From the NCBI GenBank assembly GCA_964020085.1, contig OZ026606.1:23513573-23577572 (forward strand): a DNA stretch of 64,000 bases. The letters are read 5' to 3'. The notes beneath the pieces are model-generated. The model did no database searches, was not told where the DNA came from, and was given only the letters and a program-made list of their open reading frames with translations. This DNA is from Micromussa lordhowensis (lineage: Eukaryota; Cnidaria; Anthozoa; Scleractinia; Lobophylliidae). Shown piece after piece: positions 11,594 to 23,180 of this stretch. Numbering within the stretch: position 1 is the stretch's first letter; the number at the start of each line of letters is the position of its first letter. Position numbers and translations under genes: made by a program.

Positions 11594-11953
11594 TGTAACC
11601 GTCGATAGCAAATACTGTTCTGAAGATCAAACGCTCGGCTAAACAAAACTGTTTGTACCTTTAATCGCTTCGTAAGTTTCTCTGTTTACAACGCCCTCCG
11701 TTTCCGTTAAACCTTTCCGTGTATAGGACGAGTAAAGACTGTTGACGATAAGATCCTTGAAGTATAACAAGTTCAACACCGTTAAAGTTCGCATAGATCC
11801 GTCGAGGCCGTGGCCGAGGTACAACCTTGTCTCGAACAGTGAAACACATACAAGCTTCGAAAAAACAAAAACATGTGACACTTGTCCGAGCGGAAAACTG
11901 GTAACTATAGCGCAAAATACCGCTGAACGAAATCTAATGCGACAGCATTAACA
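11594..11953 (-). repeat. BEL/Pao 5' LTR (360 bp)
   Basis: This is the second LTR copy, upstream of gag-pol in the minus-strand sense. It should carry the promoter. It reads identical to 4655-5014. The gag-pol ATG lies only about 30 bases inside, so the leader is very short. Confidence 0.93.
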
Positions 11954-11961
11954 CACTTTAA
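11954..11961. repeat. Right CACTT duplication overlapping the TTAA flank of the older foldback element
   Basis: CACTT at 11954-11958 matches 4650-4654. The overlapping TTAA at 11958-11961 mirrors TTAA at 3828-3831. This short stretch carries both the BEL target duplication and the outer boundary of the foldback element. Confidence 0.8.
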
Positions 11962-12400
11962 GCCTGTTTTACTTTATCACAACAAAGGCATCGAAAAAGA
12001 AGTGTCTGCGAATGGTTACAGTTGGTACGGTCTGATGAAGTCTGTAACATCGAACCGTATGGCAGAGATCTGGGCAACTTCAGTGTAGGAAGCTATCCGA
12101 AGAAGGAAATGGAAATGGCTTAGTAACACCCTACGAAGCCTTCTTGTACCATTACCAGGCAAGCTTTGACCTGGAATCCTCAAGGGAGGGGATAGAAACG
12201 TCGTTCACGGATCACCTGGAGACTTCCGCTAGAAGCAGAGATCAAGTCCTTCGGCAAGAGTTAGCACCAGCATGAGAGGGATGCACAGGACAGGAGGCTA
12301 TGGAGAGAGACTGTTGATGGCCTATGCTCCTGAGAAGGAGTGAAGGGCGAACTCGACTCGTACTAGACCTTCTAGCTATGGTGTGAAAAGCATAGCAATT
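11962..12400 (+). pseudogene. Decayed LINE, 3' part of split copy
   Basis: Broken frames give the C-terminal signature of the same kind of LINE as at 2585-3827. There is a basic RRRKWKW stretch near 12100, a RQALTWNPQGR stretch near 12160-12190, and an ITWRLPLEAEIK..DRRLW pattern near 12210-12310. In related LINEs these follow directly after the segment that ends at 3827. The two parts are therefore one LINE separated by later insertions. Confidence 0.8.
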
Positions 12401-15400
12401 AGTTCATAGCGGGTCAGTTGATTTCAAGGAGCTACGTTACTGTCTGCGGATCTTGACAAGTTTACCACATTTTTTTATAATTCGTCGTTTGTAATCCATA
12501 TTAATCTTCTCCTTTTTTAGCATCCTTGTTTCTGTGTGGTTGGTTATTATCTCTATGTCGCCAACTCAACTCAGCTGAATGCCATTTATCTTTATTTATC
12601 TTTCTCGTCTTGGGAAGTATTCAATGACTAATGAATATCATCGCTTCAGATGATCCCATGATTCGCTGTCGTTCTTTAAGCGTCTTCGTGTGGGGTATAT
12701 CCTAAGTGTTCAGGGAATCGAGAGCTTTCTTGCCACTGTTACATGGAATTTTCCCATCTTAAATACTTCAAGATTGTTAAATATACTTTTTTTCAAGCAA
12801 AAAATGATAGTATTAGTTTCAAGATCATGATAGTACTCCATAAAACGGAACATACAATGGAGACGATTTTTGGCTCGGTATAAAGGTCATCCTCTTATAA
12901 TAGGATAGCCACGCGGCATAAAGTGTTTAAATTAATTAATTAATTAATTACCGCATTTTTAGGAATGCATCCCACGCTAATAATGTTGAAATATCTGTCC
13001 ACGAGATGACCACGTGCCAGGGATCAAAAATGTTCCGTACAGCGGTGATGCTTTAAGCATTAAACATTCAGAAACGACATCCGCTCGTCTTAATATCAGA
13101 TCCGGAGTCTAAGTCTAACTTAATAGACTGCAGAGTACAGTCGAATAATTAATTACCCTATATAATTGCTAGAACTTCGATCATTGATGTGGTGAGATAA
13201 CCACAAGTATGGGCTTTCGTCGTCGCTATCCGTCAAATCATACATTTGGTCTCATTAATAAGCCTTATTAATCCATGTTGTTCCGGTCTGAAACTCACCA
13301 AGAGATCCGTTACGTGGCCCGACCCATGCTCGAAGTTTTACAATATTTGGACGGGATTCGAAATAGCTGGCTACCCTTCTCTAGAAACCGTACCAAATGC
13401 AAGTTAGTAAGGTTATATATGAAAGCCCAGGAAATCAAGCAAGGTTCAAATTGAGAAGCGCGAATTTCAAATTATGGGTTTTAGAGAAACTACTCTGATA
13501 CTTCCCAGATAGATAGGGATCATTCTTTACTCTCAGAAAACTAAGCCTATTTCGTGTTCCACGTTTATTGCTACGTAGTCCCAGGGCTTTCCTTTTGAAG
13601 TTTGTAAGCGGAAAAGACCCTGGGAACGAAATTGATAAAAGGCGCTTGATAAGACCTTTGAAAGTAAAATGTGCATCACTTGGTGAAGCACTTTCTCTTC
13701 CTGGGTAACGGGATAGTTTTCGTTCGATTGCTCAATTCCAGTCAGCCGGACGAACAAAGATCATCGTCTCTTGGTACTGGACCAGTCAATCTTTAACGTG
13801 CAGGCAGTTCCCGTCCATATATATCCATGCGTCCTCAATGGGTTAATCAGATCCAGACCAAGAAATCTCATGACTTCATAAGATAATGTTTTGAAAATGT
13901 AAACGCCACTTTGTATTGACCCAAGCTGGTGATCTGTCGGCAGAAAAAGCACTTTGACTTGAAGTGCTTTCCAGGATCTTTTTGTGTCATTCAGTTGGAT
14001 TAGCTTGAGGCAATATGCTTGACCAAAACTTTATTAAGGTTCTAAGTGATATTCGTACGAGCTTGTAAAAAAGAAACTATGTACAAACAAGAGGTTCAAA
14101 CTTTAAGATGGAACTTTCCAGATAGCCTATGAGCATTTATTACCGATTCAAAATGGAGGAGTATCCCGGAGGAGTAAAATCGTTCACTAATTAAGAATTT
14201 TTAAGGTTGTAGGGCTTTCAACTTCCAGTATAAAACGTTTTAAATGTTCGCACTTTCATTTTTCACAGCTGGTAACCGATGGCTCTTAGACGTCATTAAA
14301 TTCTTAATCAGAGAAATGCTTTTACACAAGATGATTATTACTCAAGTAATAACTATTACTCAAGTTGATGAGCAACAATTGAAGTCCATCCGATGTCACT
14401 TTTGCTATTATTTAAGAGGAAGACTAAATGACGAGGCTAATGGTTTATTTTTCCTAGAACTGTTCACGCAGCGTTTGCCACGAAACAAAAACAAATAATT
14501 AGAGTAAATGTTTACTTTACATTTACGTGCTCAAGATTGGGTGTAGAGATAAACAGGTGAGAGAATTGATGAATAATGCATTAAGCAGGTAATTGGATCG
14601 GAAAGTAAAGTTCCGCTGGAAAAATACAAAAACATACAAAACTATCGAGAAAGCAAGAAAAGGTTCGCCTACGCGTTGTACTAGTTAAGAGTCACTTTAA
14701 AAATAATCAGTCCTTCAAAACTAAACTCCTCTAGACTACTCGATAAGGACTTATACAAAACTAAACAGACACGAGTATGTTAGTTTATAGAGACAACCTG
14801 ATCAACCTGATCAAACTGAATTTTATTGTGATTACTGGAGATTTGTCTGACTCGTTTTAACAGCGAAAATATTTGCCTGCTGTAGAATGCAAACCTTAGT
14901 TATTGATTACGTGAAAACGTGGGCTCTTGCACGGTTGGCACGACCACTCAGTTGAGGGCGTAATTCATTCTTTATAACTTGTCCTTAAAAAAATAACGTA
15001 AGTGAACAATAACTTAATTTATCCTCCTGCCCTCGTCATGTACGGCGGTGATCAATAACTATCGGTATCAACGCTACAAATCGAAAAATGATAGTTAACG
15101 TTGTCAGGCCGCCGGATGCACTGCTTATAGTTATTCAATTGACTTCGTGTGTGATATACTCTCAGCCCGTAAGCTCTCATCGTTATGTATCAAAGTTGTC
15201 AACCACCTGTCCTTGAGTTCGGCGATTTGATAAACGTAATACTCACAGCTTGAGTGGCTATAGCTACTATAAATAAAACTATAAATACGAAAAGTATACT
15301 GGCCACTTAGTTTCGATGTATCGGCTCGTTCACCTAAAAGCACAAGCCAATTGATTTGTGGATCGGCATCCGTAAAATCTGAATTATGCCACAATTTTGA

Positions 15401-18400
15401 AGATTTTCCGCTAGTCCATCTGTCAAACTTGAGTTCTTTAATTCGCCGATTGAAAAATATACCGTAACCAGAGGAAATTGACATCGTTCGTTTATGACCT
15501 ACATCGTTTACTATACGCAGGCTGCGGATTACTTACTGAGACTGCATGCAGTGGGGTGCGACTTGGTTTGCATTCTACCATGCGAGTTTGGAACAAGACG
15601 TCCTTTAACGCTTCCCGAAAACTTTGAAGCATTTGTTCATTGCAACTGTGGACGACTTTGAAACAAAAAGTTTAAGACACCTCCACTTATAATCCGATTA
15701 CATAAATTGATAAAAAATGAAATGCAAGACTCGTCGTCGGATGGAAATCCTGCCACCCAACAGAGGGTACAAAGTTTTACGTCAAATGGACACGCCTGCT
15801 GGTGAAAACCTTCCATTCGGTAGCCTCTTTAAAGTCAACGCGGCCCATTAAATGTGGTTAAATAAACTGCATTTCTCAAAGTTAGAACATAATTAGTGAA
15901 AATATTACAAGAATCAACTCGTAAGAGTCCCGCTCTAAGTGTTTTTTGGCCTCCCAGTAAATCTGATTCAGCTCAAGCCGACCTATAACAAAAAGCCTTT
16001 AGTAGGAAAACAAAACCGACGGAAAATTGGAACCTAATTGCTACTATTTCCGTCTTGCGGCAAGCACGTTCTAGTATAAAACAGCAAGGCTTTGAAATGT
16101 ACGACATACTGTTTATTTTCTCCCTGCTGGAACTCTGCCCTATCATTTTGAGCATGGCTACAAAGTTGCTGGTGAGTATTTCTTATTAGGTAGAACAAAA
16201 TTGCTTGTTAAGTGGAAATTAAGAGGCTTTAATTTACTATTTCTGGAACAAATGTGAAAGTCAAAGTTTAACGTGTTTAAGTAGTGAAATTGATGTTTGG
16301 GAATGAAAGAAAAGAAACAGATTTAAGGGTCCGTGTCTATACCTTAAATGGCGAAGATGGAGAACCAGTTATGTTTTGAGACCGTGCATAAAGCCTTAAA
16401 GCACTTTGTCTTGATGAAAAATGGAAATTAAGATATAATAGAGGGGAAAAAAGTAAATTATCGTCTCAAGGATGGCTTAAATTGAATTAGAGAACGAACG
16501 GCGAAGACATGGCGAAGATGAGAAATTTAGTCTTTACTCTCTTTACTCTCAACTTAGGTGAGCCCGGGAAAATTGCAGACAGACAAACAAGGCAAATCTT
16601 TAGTCAAGTTGTTTTTATTTTATTATTACTATTATAATTGTAATTATTTTTATGAATTCCCTACGACTAAAGTCCCTTTCAGGTTAACGGTATTGCCATA
16701 GTAATACATCACGTCTAGCCGTATCATGAGCTAACCATATTAATCACAATCATGAACTGAGTTCTGTTTCATGGATTTGTTATGAATCTCAAGCAGTTCT
16801 CGTGCCAATTACATTATCAACCTCAAGAGATTTGCCCCTTTGAATCGTTCGTGCCATTTCTCTCTTAAAGGCGGTAACAATCAATTACGCGTTAATGACA
16901 TTTATCGCTGACTTCGATAACTTGGCCGACCTACTAACGATCGCGGGACGGCTGTTTTGACGTAGATCAGAGGGTTATCAGTTTGTACCAGGCGTGGTTA
17001 TAAAGATAATTCTTTCTAGTCACGTTTTTCTTCACTACATGCATTAATTCAGCCAAAGAAATCAGTGCAAACCAGTAGCTGCCAAAAAAGTCAGTTCGGA
17101 AGCTAATCCTTTCTCCGGATGTCGTTGAAGAACTTGTTTTTTCCGCAGATTAATTTACGATAACATCTAAGTTGCTTTTGAGGAAACCTGATCAAAGTGA
17201 TTTTATCTTAGCATTTCCACATTTACGACGACCGTAAATGTTGTCCGAGATGTGTTTAAACTTACACCTTCCTAGATCTTACAGTGTCTATTTTTTTTTG
17301 TTGTTTTTCAATGGACATTACGTTCGGAAAGGCAAACACAGGGGACAAGCAACAGGATGTTGTTACGTGCGGAAAATATTAGTTAAAAAATATATTTGCA
17401 ACTGCAATTTAATATATACATTCAGTTCCGATGACAGGCTTCCTACAGTTTACTTGTAGCTATTTCTGTCTTGTTGACGACCCATATATTTAAGGACGTT
17501 CGTGTGTTCCAATTTGGTAGAGCATTTGATTTAAACTTCTGACCTTCATCCCCGCCTTCTCTTATCGAAACAATGATACTTACCTCAGCAATTCGTTCAG
17601 CCGCGAACACGTTTGCAAACGGCTTTACGTATTATTAACAACTATATTTTAACTTAAGACAACTCTCATTTGAAGGTATAGCGGTGTGCTTTAAGCATTT
17701 TAAGAAAATACATTATTTCATCGAGATTGTATTTCCAAGGTAACAAACAAATAAAACGAACTTTTGGTAGCTTGCCGATTCCAAATAACACGAACGTGAA
17801 ACAATTTTCAGTAAACCTCTGCACGTGGCTATATTTTGTATTTCCATTTGAAACATCATTGCGTAAAACGCGTATTGATCAAATCATCTCGTTTGTCCCA
17901 GGGCTCTTGAGGGAGTGGTTATGGCTTCCGCAGGCTGCCCACGTTCAGATATAGGTGTGGTCCCATAAACCCTCGGTTTCACATCGATCAAGAATTAAGG
18001 ACAACTTTCATTGACTATATTTACTTCAGTGATAAATTCTTAGTTTCTTTTTGGCCATTTCTAATTAGCAAATATTCAGACCCGATTACCATTACACGGA
18101 GCAGAGTTTTCCAAGTTTATTCCGGCAAGCTAAGATAAGCGAAACTATTCAATACATCTGCATCACTTGCCATCATCCAAATAATTTTAAGTTTTGTTTG
18201 TATTTAATTTCAACCAACGCTTTCTTCAATTTCTTTATGTTTATCAGTTTGTTTCGTAATGAAGTATTAGAGCCTTACGATGCCATAACGTACAAATTGT
18301 TTCACCAAAACGTCGCGCAAAGGAGGGATCGAGTCATCTCTGTTGCTTTTTTCACCTCTAGTTTAACTCCTCAATAATTCACTTATTCGCTTACAACCTT

Positions 18401-18750
18401 TACCTTAATCGGTACGGCAACTTTGTTTCAGTCAAAAGTTTCACCTTAAAATGGTGTGATTTGTGCAGGGGCAGCCTATTTTGTTAATTGACCTCCTAAT
18501 AAAGTAAAAAATGAGGAGCAATCAAGTTAAAAATTACTAATCAAAATTTAGTACCATTGAACAAGATCAGTGACCGGAAAAAAACCCTCAAGTCATCGAT
18601 AGTCTCCAGTCTTTTTTTTTTTCGTTCCCTTTTTATTACGACAAAGAAATTCAAAGTAATGTAGGGTTTGAATGGGCGTCGATAAACTGAAAAATAGCAA
18701 TTACTCTTGCCAACAAAATACAAATGACGCCTTGCAAACCAGTAAGATTA
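12401..18750. other. Long AT-rich spacer
   Basis: I find no recognisable gene here. Minor features are a (TTAA)n-like run at about 12926-12950 and a small inverted repeat at about 13580-13626 with TCCCAGGG on its outer ends. There are scattered ORFs of up to 117 codons, the longest at 15131-15484 on the minus strand, with no recognised domain. Regulatory elements cannot be identified from one sequence. Confidence 0.45.
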
Positions 18751-18752
18751 AA

Positions 18753-19019
18753 CTATACATGTAACTTTGCTGAGGTCACGTTTACATGTACACGTTCGAA
18801 AACTCGGTGTTCAGCAAACCCAAGGTCATTACAGACACAGAAAATTTTACCCTGCAGGTGCGCGACTCTACCGGTATCTCCCGCTAGCCAGGTTAAAACG
18901 TCGTTAACAAGCCATTTTAACTTATTTCTCAGAGCCTTATCATGATTGCTGGAATGCTTTGGATTGTCATACGAAGTCAGCCATGCCTGAGAGAATTCAG
19001 CAGCATATGTAGATTGCAC
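18753..19019 (-). CDS. Unrecognised ORF, possible exon
   Basis: An 88-codon frame without an internal stop starts at a GTG, so a true start is not shown; it could be a terminal exon. The predicted segment is tryptophan-rich and fairly well balanced in composition (for example WLVNDVLTWLAG, then CVCNDLGFAE). This looks more protein-like than the neighbouring chance ORFs. I do not recognise the family and see no adjoining exon. It may be a chance ORF. Confidence 0.2.
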   Translation of the reverse strand: MQSTYAAEFSQAWLTSYDNPKHSSNHDKALRNKLKWLVNDVLTWLAGDTGRVAHLQGKIFCVCNDLGFAEHRVFERVHVNVTSAKLHV

Positions 19020-19729
19020 TCATTTTACCGTTACACGAGAAGCAATTCAAACGCTTTCTTGAAGGTTAAAGTCCATAGTAATGGCAACGTAACTGGAATA
19101 GCCTTTACAGGGAAACGAAGCGAGCGTCTATACACTGGTAAGGACGATAGCGACATTATATCGTTGTTTTTGGTACTGCTGTTGTTGTTCTTTAAAATAA
19201 TGTCTAAGTCAGTAAGTTACACTTTTGTCAAACCCCGTTCGATGTTATTACGTTAGGTCTTCAGGAAACTACTCCAACGTACATAGTGCACTGATTAATC
19301 AAAACGAGAACCGAACCATTTTCTGTAATGAAACTACGATCAAGACACTTTTAGTTTACTCGTTAGCTAGAGGGTTGAGAAAACACAATAACACTAAAAA
19401 ACGAACATCAACGACGACAAATCAAATAAGAAAAGACCTTGCTGAGAGAGCGTGCTAAAATAAAAGCCGTACTTCTATAATTAGAAACCCACAAGTGTTT
19501 TTGATATAACTTGAAGTCAGCTTGTTGACGTAATGATGACACGAGCAAAACTAATTTACATGTCGATGATTGAAATGAAAGAGTGATTTTCCTTTTTTTT
19601 TCCTCCGGTATTTTCTGTAAGAAATAGAAAATTTATAAACATATATATCTTCTCCGTGTTTCTATCATGCTTTAGTACATGTGCACTACTGTTCTATCAC
19701 GAATGCCGTTCGCTGATTAGCTTCGCTAC

Positions 19730-19937
19730 TATCTATTCTGTCATAGATCTTGAGTAGCCCTAGCAGTGTGCGCTTAACGAACTGGCGGCCACTATTTTGC
19801 GTTTCCGAAGTGTCTCATGTGAAGAGGATTTTGAAGAAGTTTCGATCGACTAGTAGATTTATACTAAAACAATAAGATTATTCGCCCTCGATAATCGCTA
19901 GAATAATCGATCGATAGAAATCGAGAGCGAATAATCT
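19730..19937 (-). repeat. Dispersed repeat with terminal hairpin (relative near 37470-37690)
   Basis: The segment includes CTAGTAGATTTATACTAAAA and a hairpin whose arms (AGATTATTCGCCCTCGAT and its inverse) span about 19868-19937. An inverted-orientation relative occurs at about 37470-37690, with matching TAGTATAAATCTACTAG. It is probably a MITE. Confidence 0.5.
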
Positions 19938-20800
19938 AATTGCTTAATAAAAGCACTCGTGAAAGTTTGGAAAGAGCTCGAAAAGCTGTAGTTGAAATAC
20001 AAGCCGGGGATTAAAATACAACCAGCGATAGTGACACAGAATAAAACAGATATTTCTTACATAAGACCAAACAAACTAACAAAAAAAAATCAAGCAAACA
20101 AACAGACAGAAAGCAAATAAAAAAGTGAAAAATGACAAAATTCAACAAAACCCTCCGGTCACAACAGCGCTGATGATGAAGATACTATCAGAAATCACTA
20201 ATGTTTCTTTTTTGTTTATCAAATGGGTTACAGAATTCCTAATCAAGCGTTGTCTAGTCACCTCGTCTGGTCCTCTGTACGTCGTCATGCACTGGAATCA
20301 TGATCCCAGCTATAAGCTGGCTGTTCGCTCCGGCCAGGTAGAGCTCGAGGTAAGAATAAAGAGAAGCAAAGTAATTCTATTTTCTTTGAAGTGGTCTCTA
20401 TCAAGAGATTATGGTATTCTCTCCTGTCTAGGTAAATAAGGTAAATGTTCACCGGAATCATCGCCACCGCGAGAAAATAGGGAAAACAGTCCCCTCATTT
20501 TCTCTTGTTTAGTACAGCATAGCACCAAATAGAATATTGTGCTAAGCGATTAACGTCCGATGTAAGCCTATGAAATGGGTGAGATTCACTGATTTAGCTA
20601 CGTTGAAATATTATAAATTAGATTACTGACACGGTTAAAACTGTATATTATGAAGTTTAATGAGTGTTATCGGTCTTGTAAAAGTAAACAAGGACAAAAA
20701 ATTAGCAATGAAAAACACTTGATTTACCTTCAAATATGGATTAAGTACTGATCGGTTTTCGAACAACAACGCTCCCAGGGGGTACTGTACGAAGGTTAAC
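19938..20800. other. Spacer without recognisable genes
   Basis: Only short AT-rich ORFs occur. I see nothing I can support here. Confidence 0.4.
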
Positions 20801-21141
20801 ACGGGGAGGCTCAACCCCACTTTCCTACCCCTATAACCCATTTGTGTATCATTTTGACAGAGAATGTACCCCTTTCGTATACGTTTAACTGAAAAAAGAT
20901 ACCCCTTACACCTGCTTTCATTACTGGCCTGAAATCTTCTTGTAATTTCCACGTAGTGCCTAAAAAGTGAAATGATTCGGCCAAAAGGTGTGTCTGTCCG
21001 AGGTAGTTTAATCAAATGCTTTTTTAAACAATCAAATGACGACAGATTTCTCTTCCCTTCCATATACCTCAAGTTAAGAAATCCGCACTCCTTTAGTAAA
21101 GCCCGAAAAAGGTGCCCCTTTCTGACAGAGCCTCCCCGTAT
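20801..21141. mobile_element. MITE-like element with ACGGGGAGGCTC ends
   Basis: The left end ACGGGGAGGCTC at 20801 is inverted at the right end (GAGCCTCCCCGTA, to 21141). Inside lie polar repeats such as TACCCCTT and its variants. A related element with the same ends lies at 23790-24093. There is no coding frame. Confidence 0.55.
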
Positions 21142-23180
21142 AGGCCATAATACGGAACACCTCGAGCTCCTTCCCGGACAAGGCCCTTAAGTATGAAGTC
21201 TCTTGCGATGAACTAGCATCCGGTCGAGTGGGTGAAATGTTAGGAATATATCGCTTAGTAATTTTACCCTCAACATCAGCGAGAACGATCTTTATATTTT
21301 TTTTATTTCCTTCCAGAGAACCTCTTTGACGAAAAATGCCCATCGCTTCCGTCTGGAAAGCGCCTCAAATTCGCAGTACATAACCTTAAAATCCAAAACA
21401 ACAGCTCAGCTCATGGAGTCAAGCGAAGAAGGTCAGGTGCAACTGGGAATCAATTCTTTAAACAGTGACAGAAAGACCTGGTTCGAAATGAAATCTTGCA
21501 AGTAATTATTAACAATGATAGTGTCGCAAAAATGAAAATGATGATGTAGATAGTTTTATTTGTACTTAAAAAAGTGCAGCAGACTAAATATTCCCAAGAA
21601 TATATTATGCAATTACATTAAATTATTTACAAGGAATACTAGTAAGCAATTACAACAGCCCGCTGTTTACGAAAAGCATTAACTGGGTTTGATTGTTCTT
21701 CTAGGGTCGGGTCGGGCGGGGAACTGTTTTTGAGGCCTTCACCCCGTAACGCTTAGAATACTAAAGCTTTGAAAATAAAAGTTGATGCAGGCTGAAAAAT
21801 ACTCTTTTTGAGGTCCGAACACATACCATTTTGGGTCATTTTATGATCTTTATTAACAGTTAGGAAACCACCAAAACAAACTCAAACGCAGTCAAAACTG
21901 CTAAACAATGCTAAACCTATCTGAAAAAGGACGCTACTGCAAGAATTTTAAAATTATTTTTTTAGCCAAGGAAACAGAAAGATCTTTAACGAAAGTATTA
22001 TAAAACAAAATAGTTCTGAGAATCACCAAATGTGAAGCTCACTGCTTGAATTCTTTAAAAGCTACATAGTATTAAAAGTTGACGGAGGCCTCTAAAACAC
22101 CTTCCCTCCTGGTCTTAACTGATAGTGTTGAACAAACTTTTCATGCAAAAAGTTCCGGTGTAGTTAAGGTTAATTTATAGTTGGTGCTAACTTACCGATA
22201 TTCCCACTGTAACCAGCATTTTTTTCTATCCGTTTTTCTCCCTCTTTTTTGCCCAAGCTCATCGATCTTACTTGGATATAATGTTTTTACCAAATCAAGC
22301 GAGGGTAATCCAAGAGTAAGATTATCACAATCATCACGATATCGGAATTTGAATTTTCTTTCCTTTTTTCTTTTAAAATTTCTTGGAACAACTTTTCTTG
22401 AAACAAAGTATCTATGCCTAATTAAGCACGACCAATGCATATAACTTCTGCTGATACATGCACGGCAGTTTTTTTGCGTTTGTTGCATAGAAATTTCAAA
22501 TTGTAACTAAAAATATTACAGCTGTCATGTCACTTATTTATTTTATATTCTAATATTTATGAAATGAGACATAATAAATAAAGCTTAAAATTTTATGCAC
22601 ATTTATTTATTAGAACCTTCAGTTTGGTACTAGAGATTTAAGTAGTAAATTTTATTTTATTAACAAGTAAAGCCCCGTTTTGAAAGACTAAATAAAAGAA
22701 TTCAGTTTTTTTTCTTCACGCGGTTTTCTTATCCTACCTGGTATCTTGTTTTTTCGTTGGAAAGTCAAGGAGGAAGGCATACTTCTGCCTCCACCAATCC
22801 CAATCCAGTCAGTAATTTCAAAAATGATTCCCCCATTAGTGACTTAGAGACAATTGCATGCTTATTATGGTGGTAAACGATGTCAAAATGACTTCACAAT
22901 TCAAAATACCCACCATCTTGAATTTGCTACATTGGATTTAAAAATTTAAATTAAAAATAATAATAATAAAAAATAAGAAGAGCTCCAAAACTCGCTATGC
23001 TCCTCGTTGGCTGTTTACCATCTCATGTCTAATGCGCGCTCGTGAAATAATTTTGAAATCTTGTTCTTGAAAACTCGATCGCTTGTCATATAGCTAATAA
23101 ATTCTGACGCTTACACTTTCCATGGCCTGAGCATTCCTAATTGCAATTTCCTAATCCCTCATTGTCTCCTAGAAGAATCG
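21142..23180. other. Spacer 3' of the TMEM151-like gene
   Basis: This is AT-rich sequence with no recognisable exon. It should contain the 3' untranslated region of the minus-strand gene ending at 23181. I could not pick a clear polyadenylation signal. Confidence 0.4.

Larger units (their letters stand above)
4655..11953 (-). mobile_element. BEL/Pao LTR retrotransposon, full length
   Basis: The element is 7299 bases long. It has two LTRs of 360 bases that look identical, a perfect CACTT duplication on both sides, a polypurine tract, and one uninterrupted gag-pol frame. A classical TGG-type primer-binding site is not evident directly after the 5' LTR (minus-strand sequence GTACAACCTTATG). A TGGTAAACATTGG stretch starts about 15 bases further in. 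No envelope-like frame is present. Identical LTRs imply recent insertion, and the element may be mobile or polymorphic. Confidence 0.93.

Noticed and set aside
15131..15484. 117-codon ORF on the minus strand
   Set aside because: No recognised motif, no splice partner and no conservation evidence; kept only as part of the spacer description.
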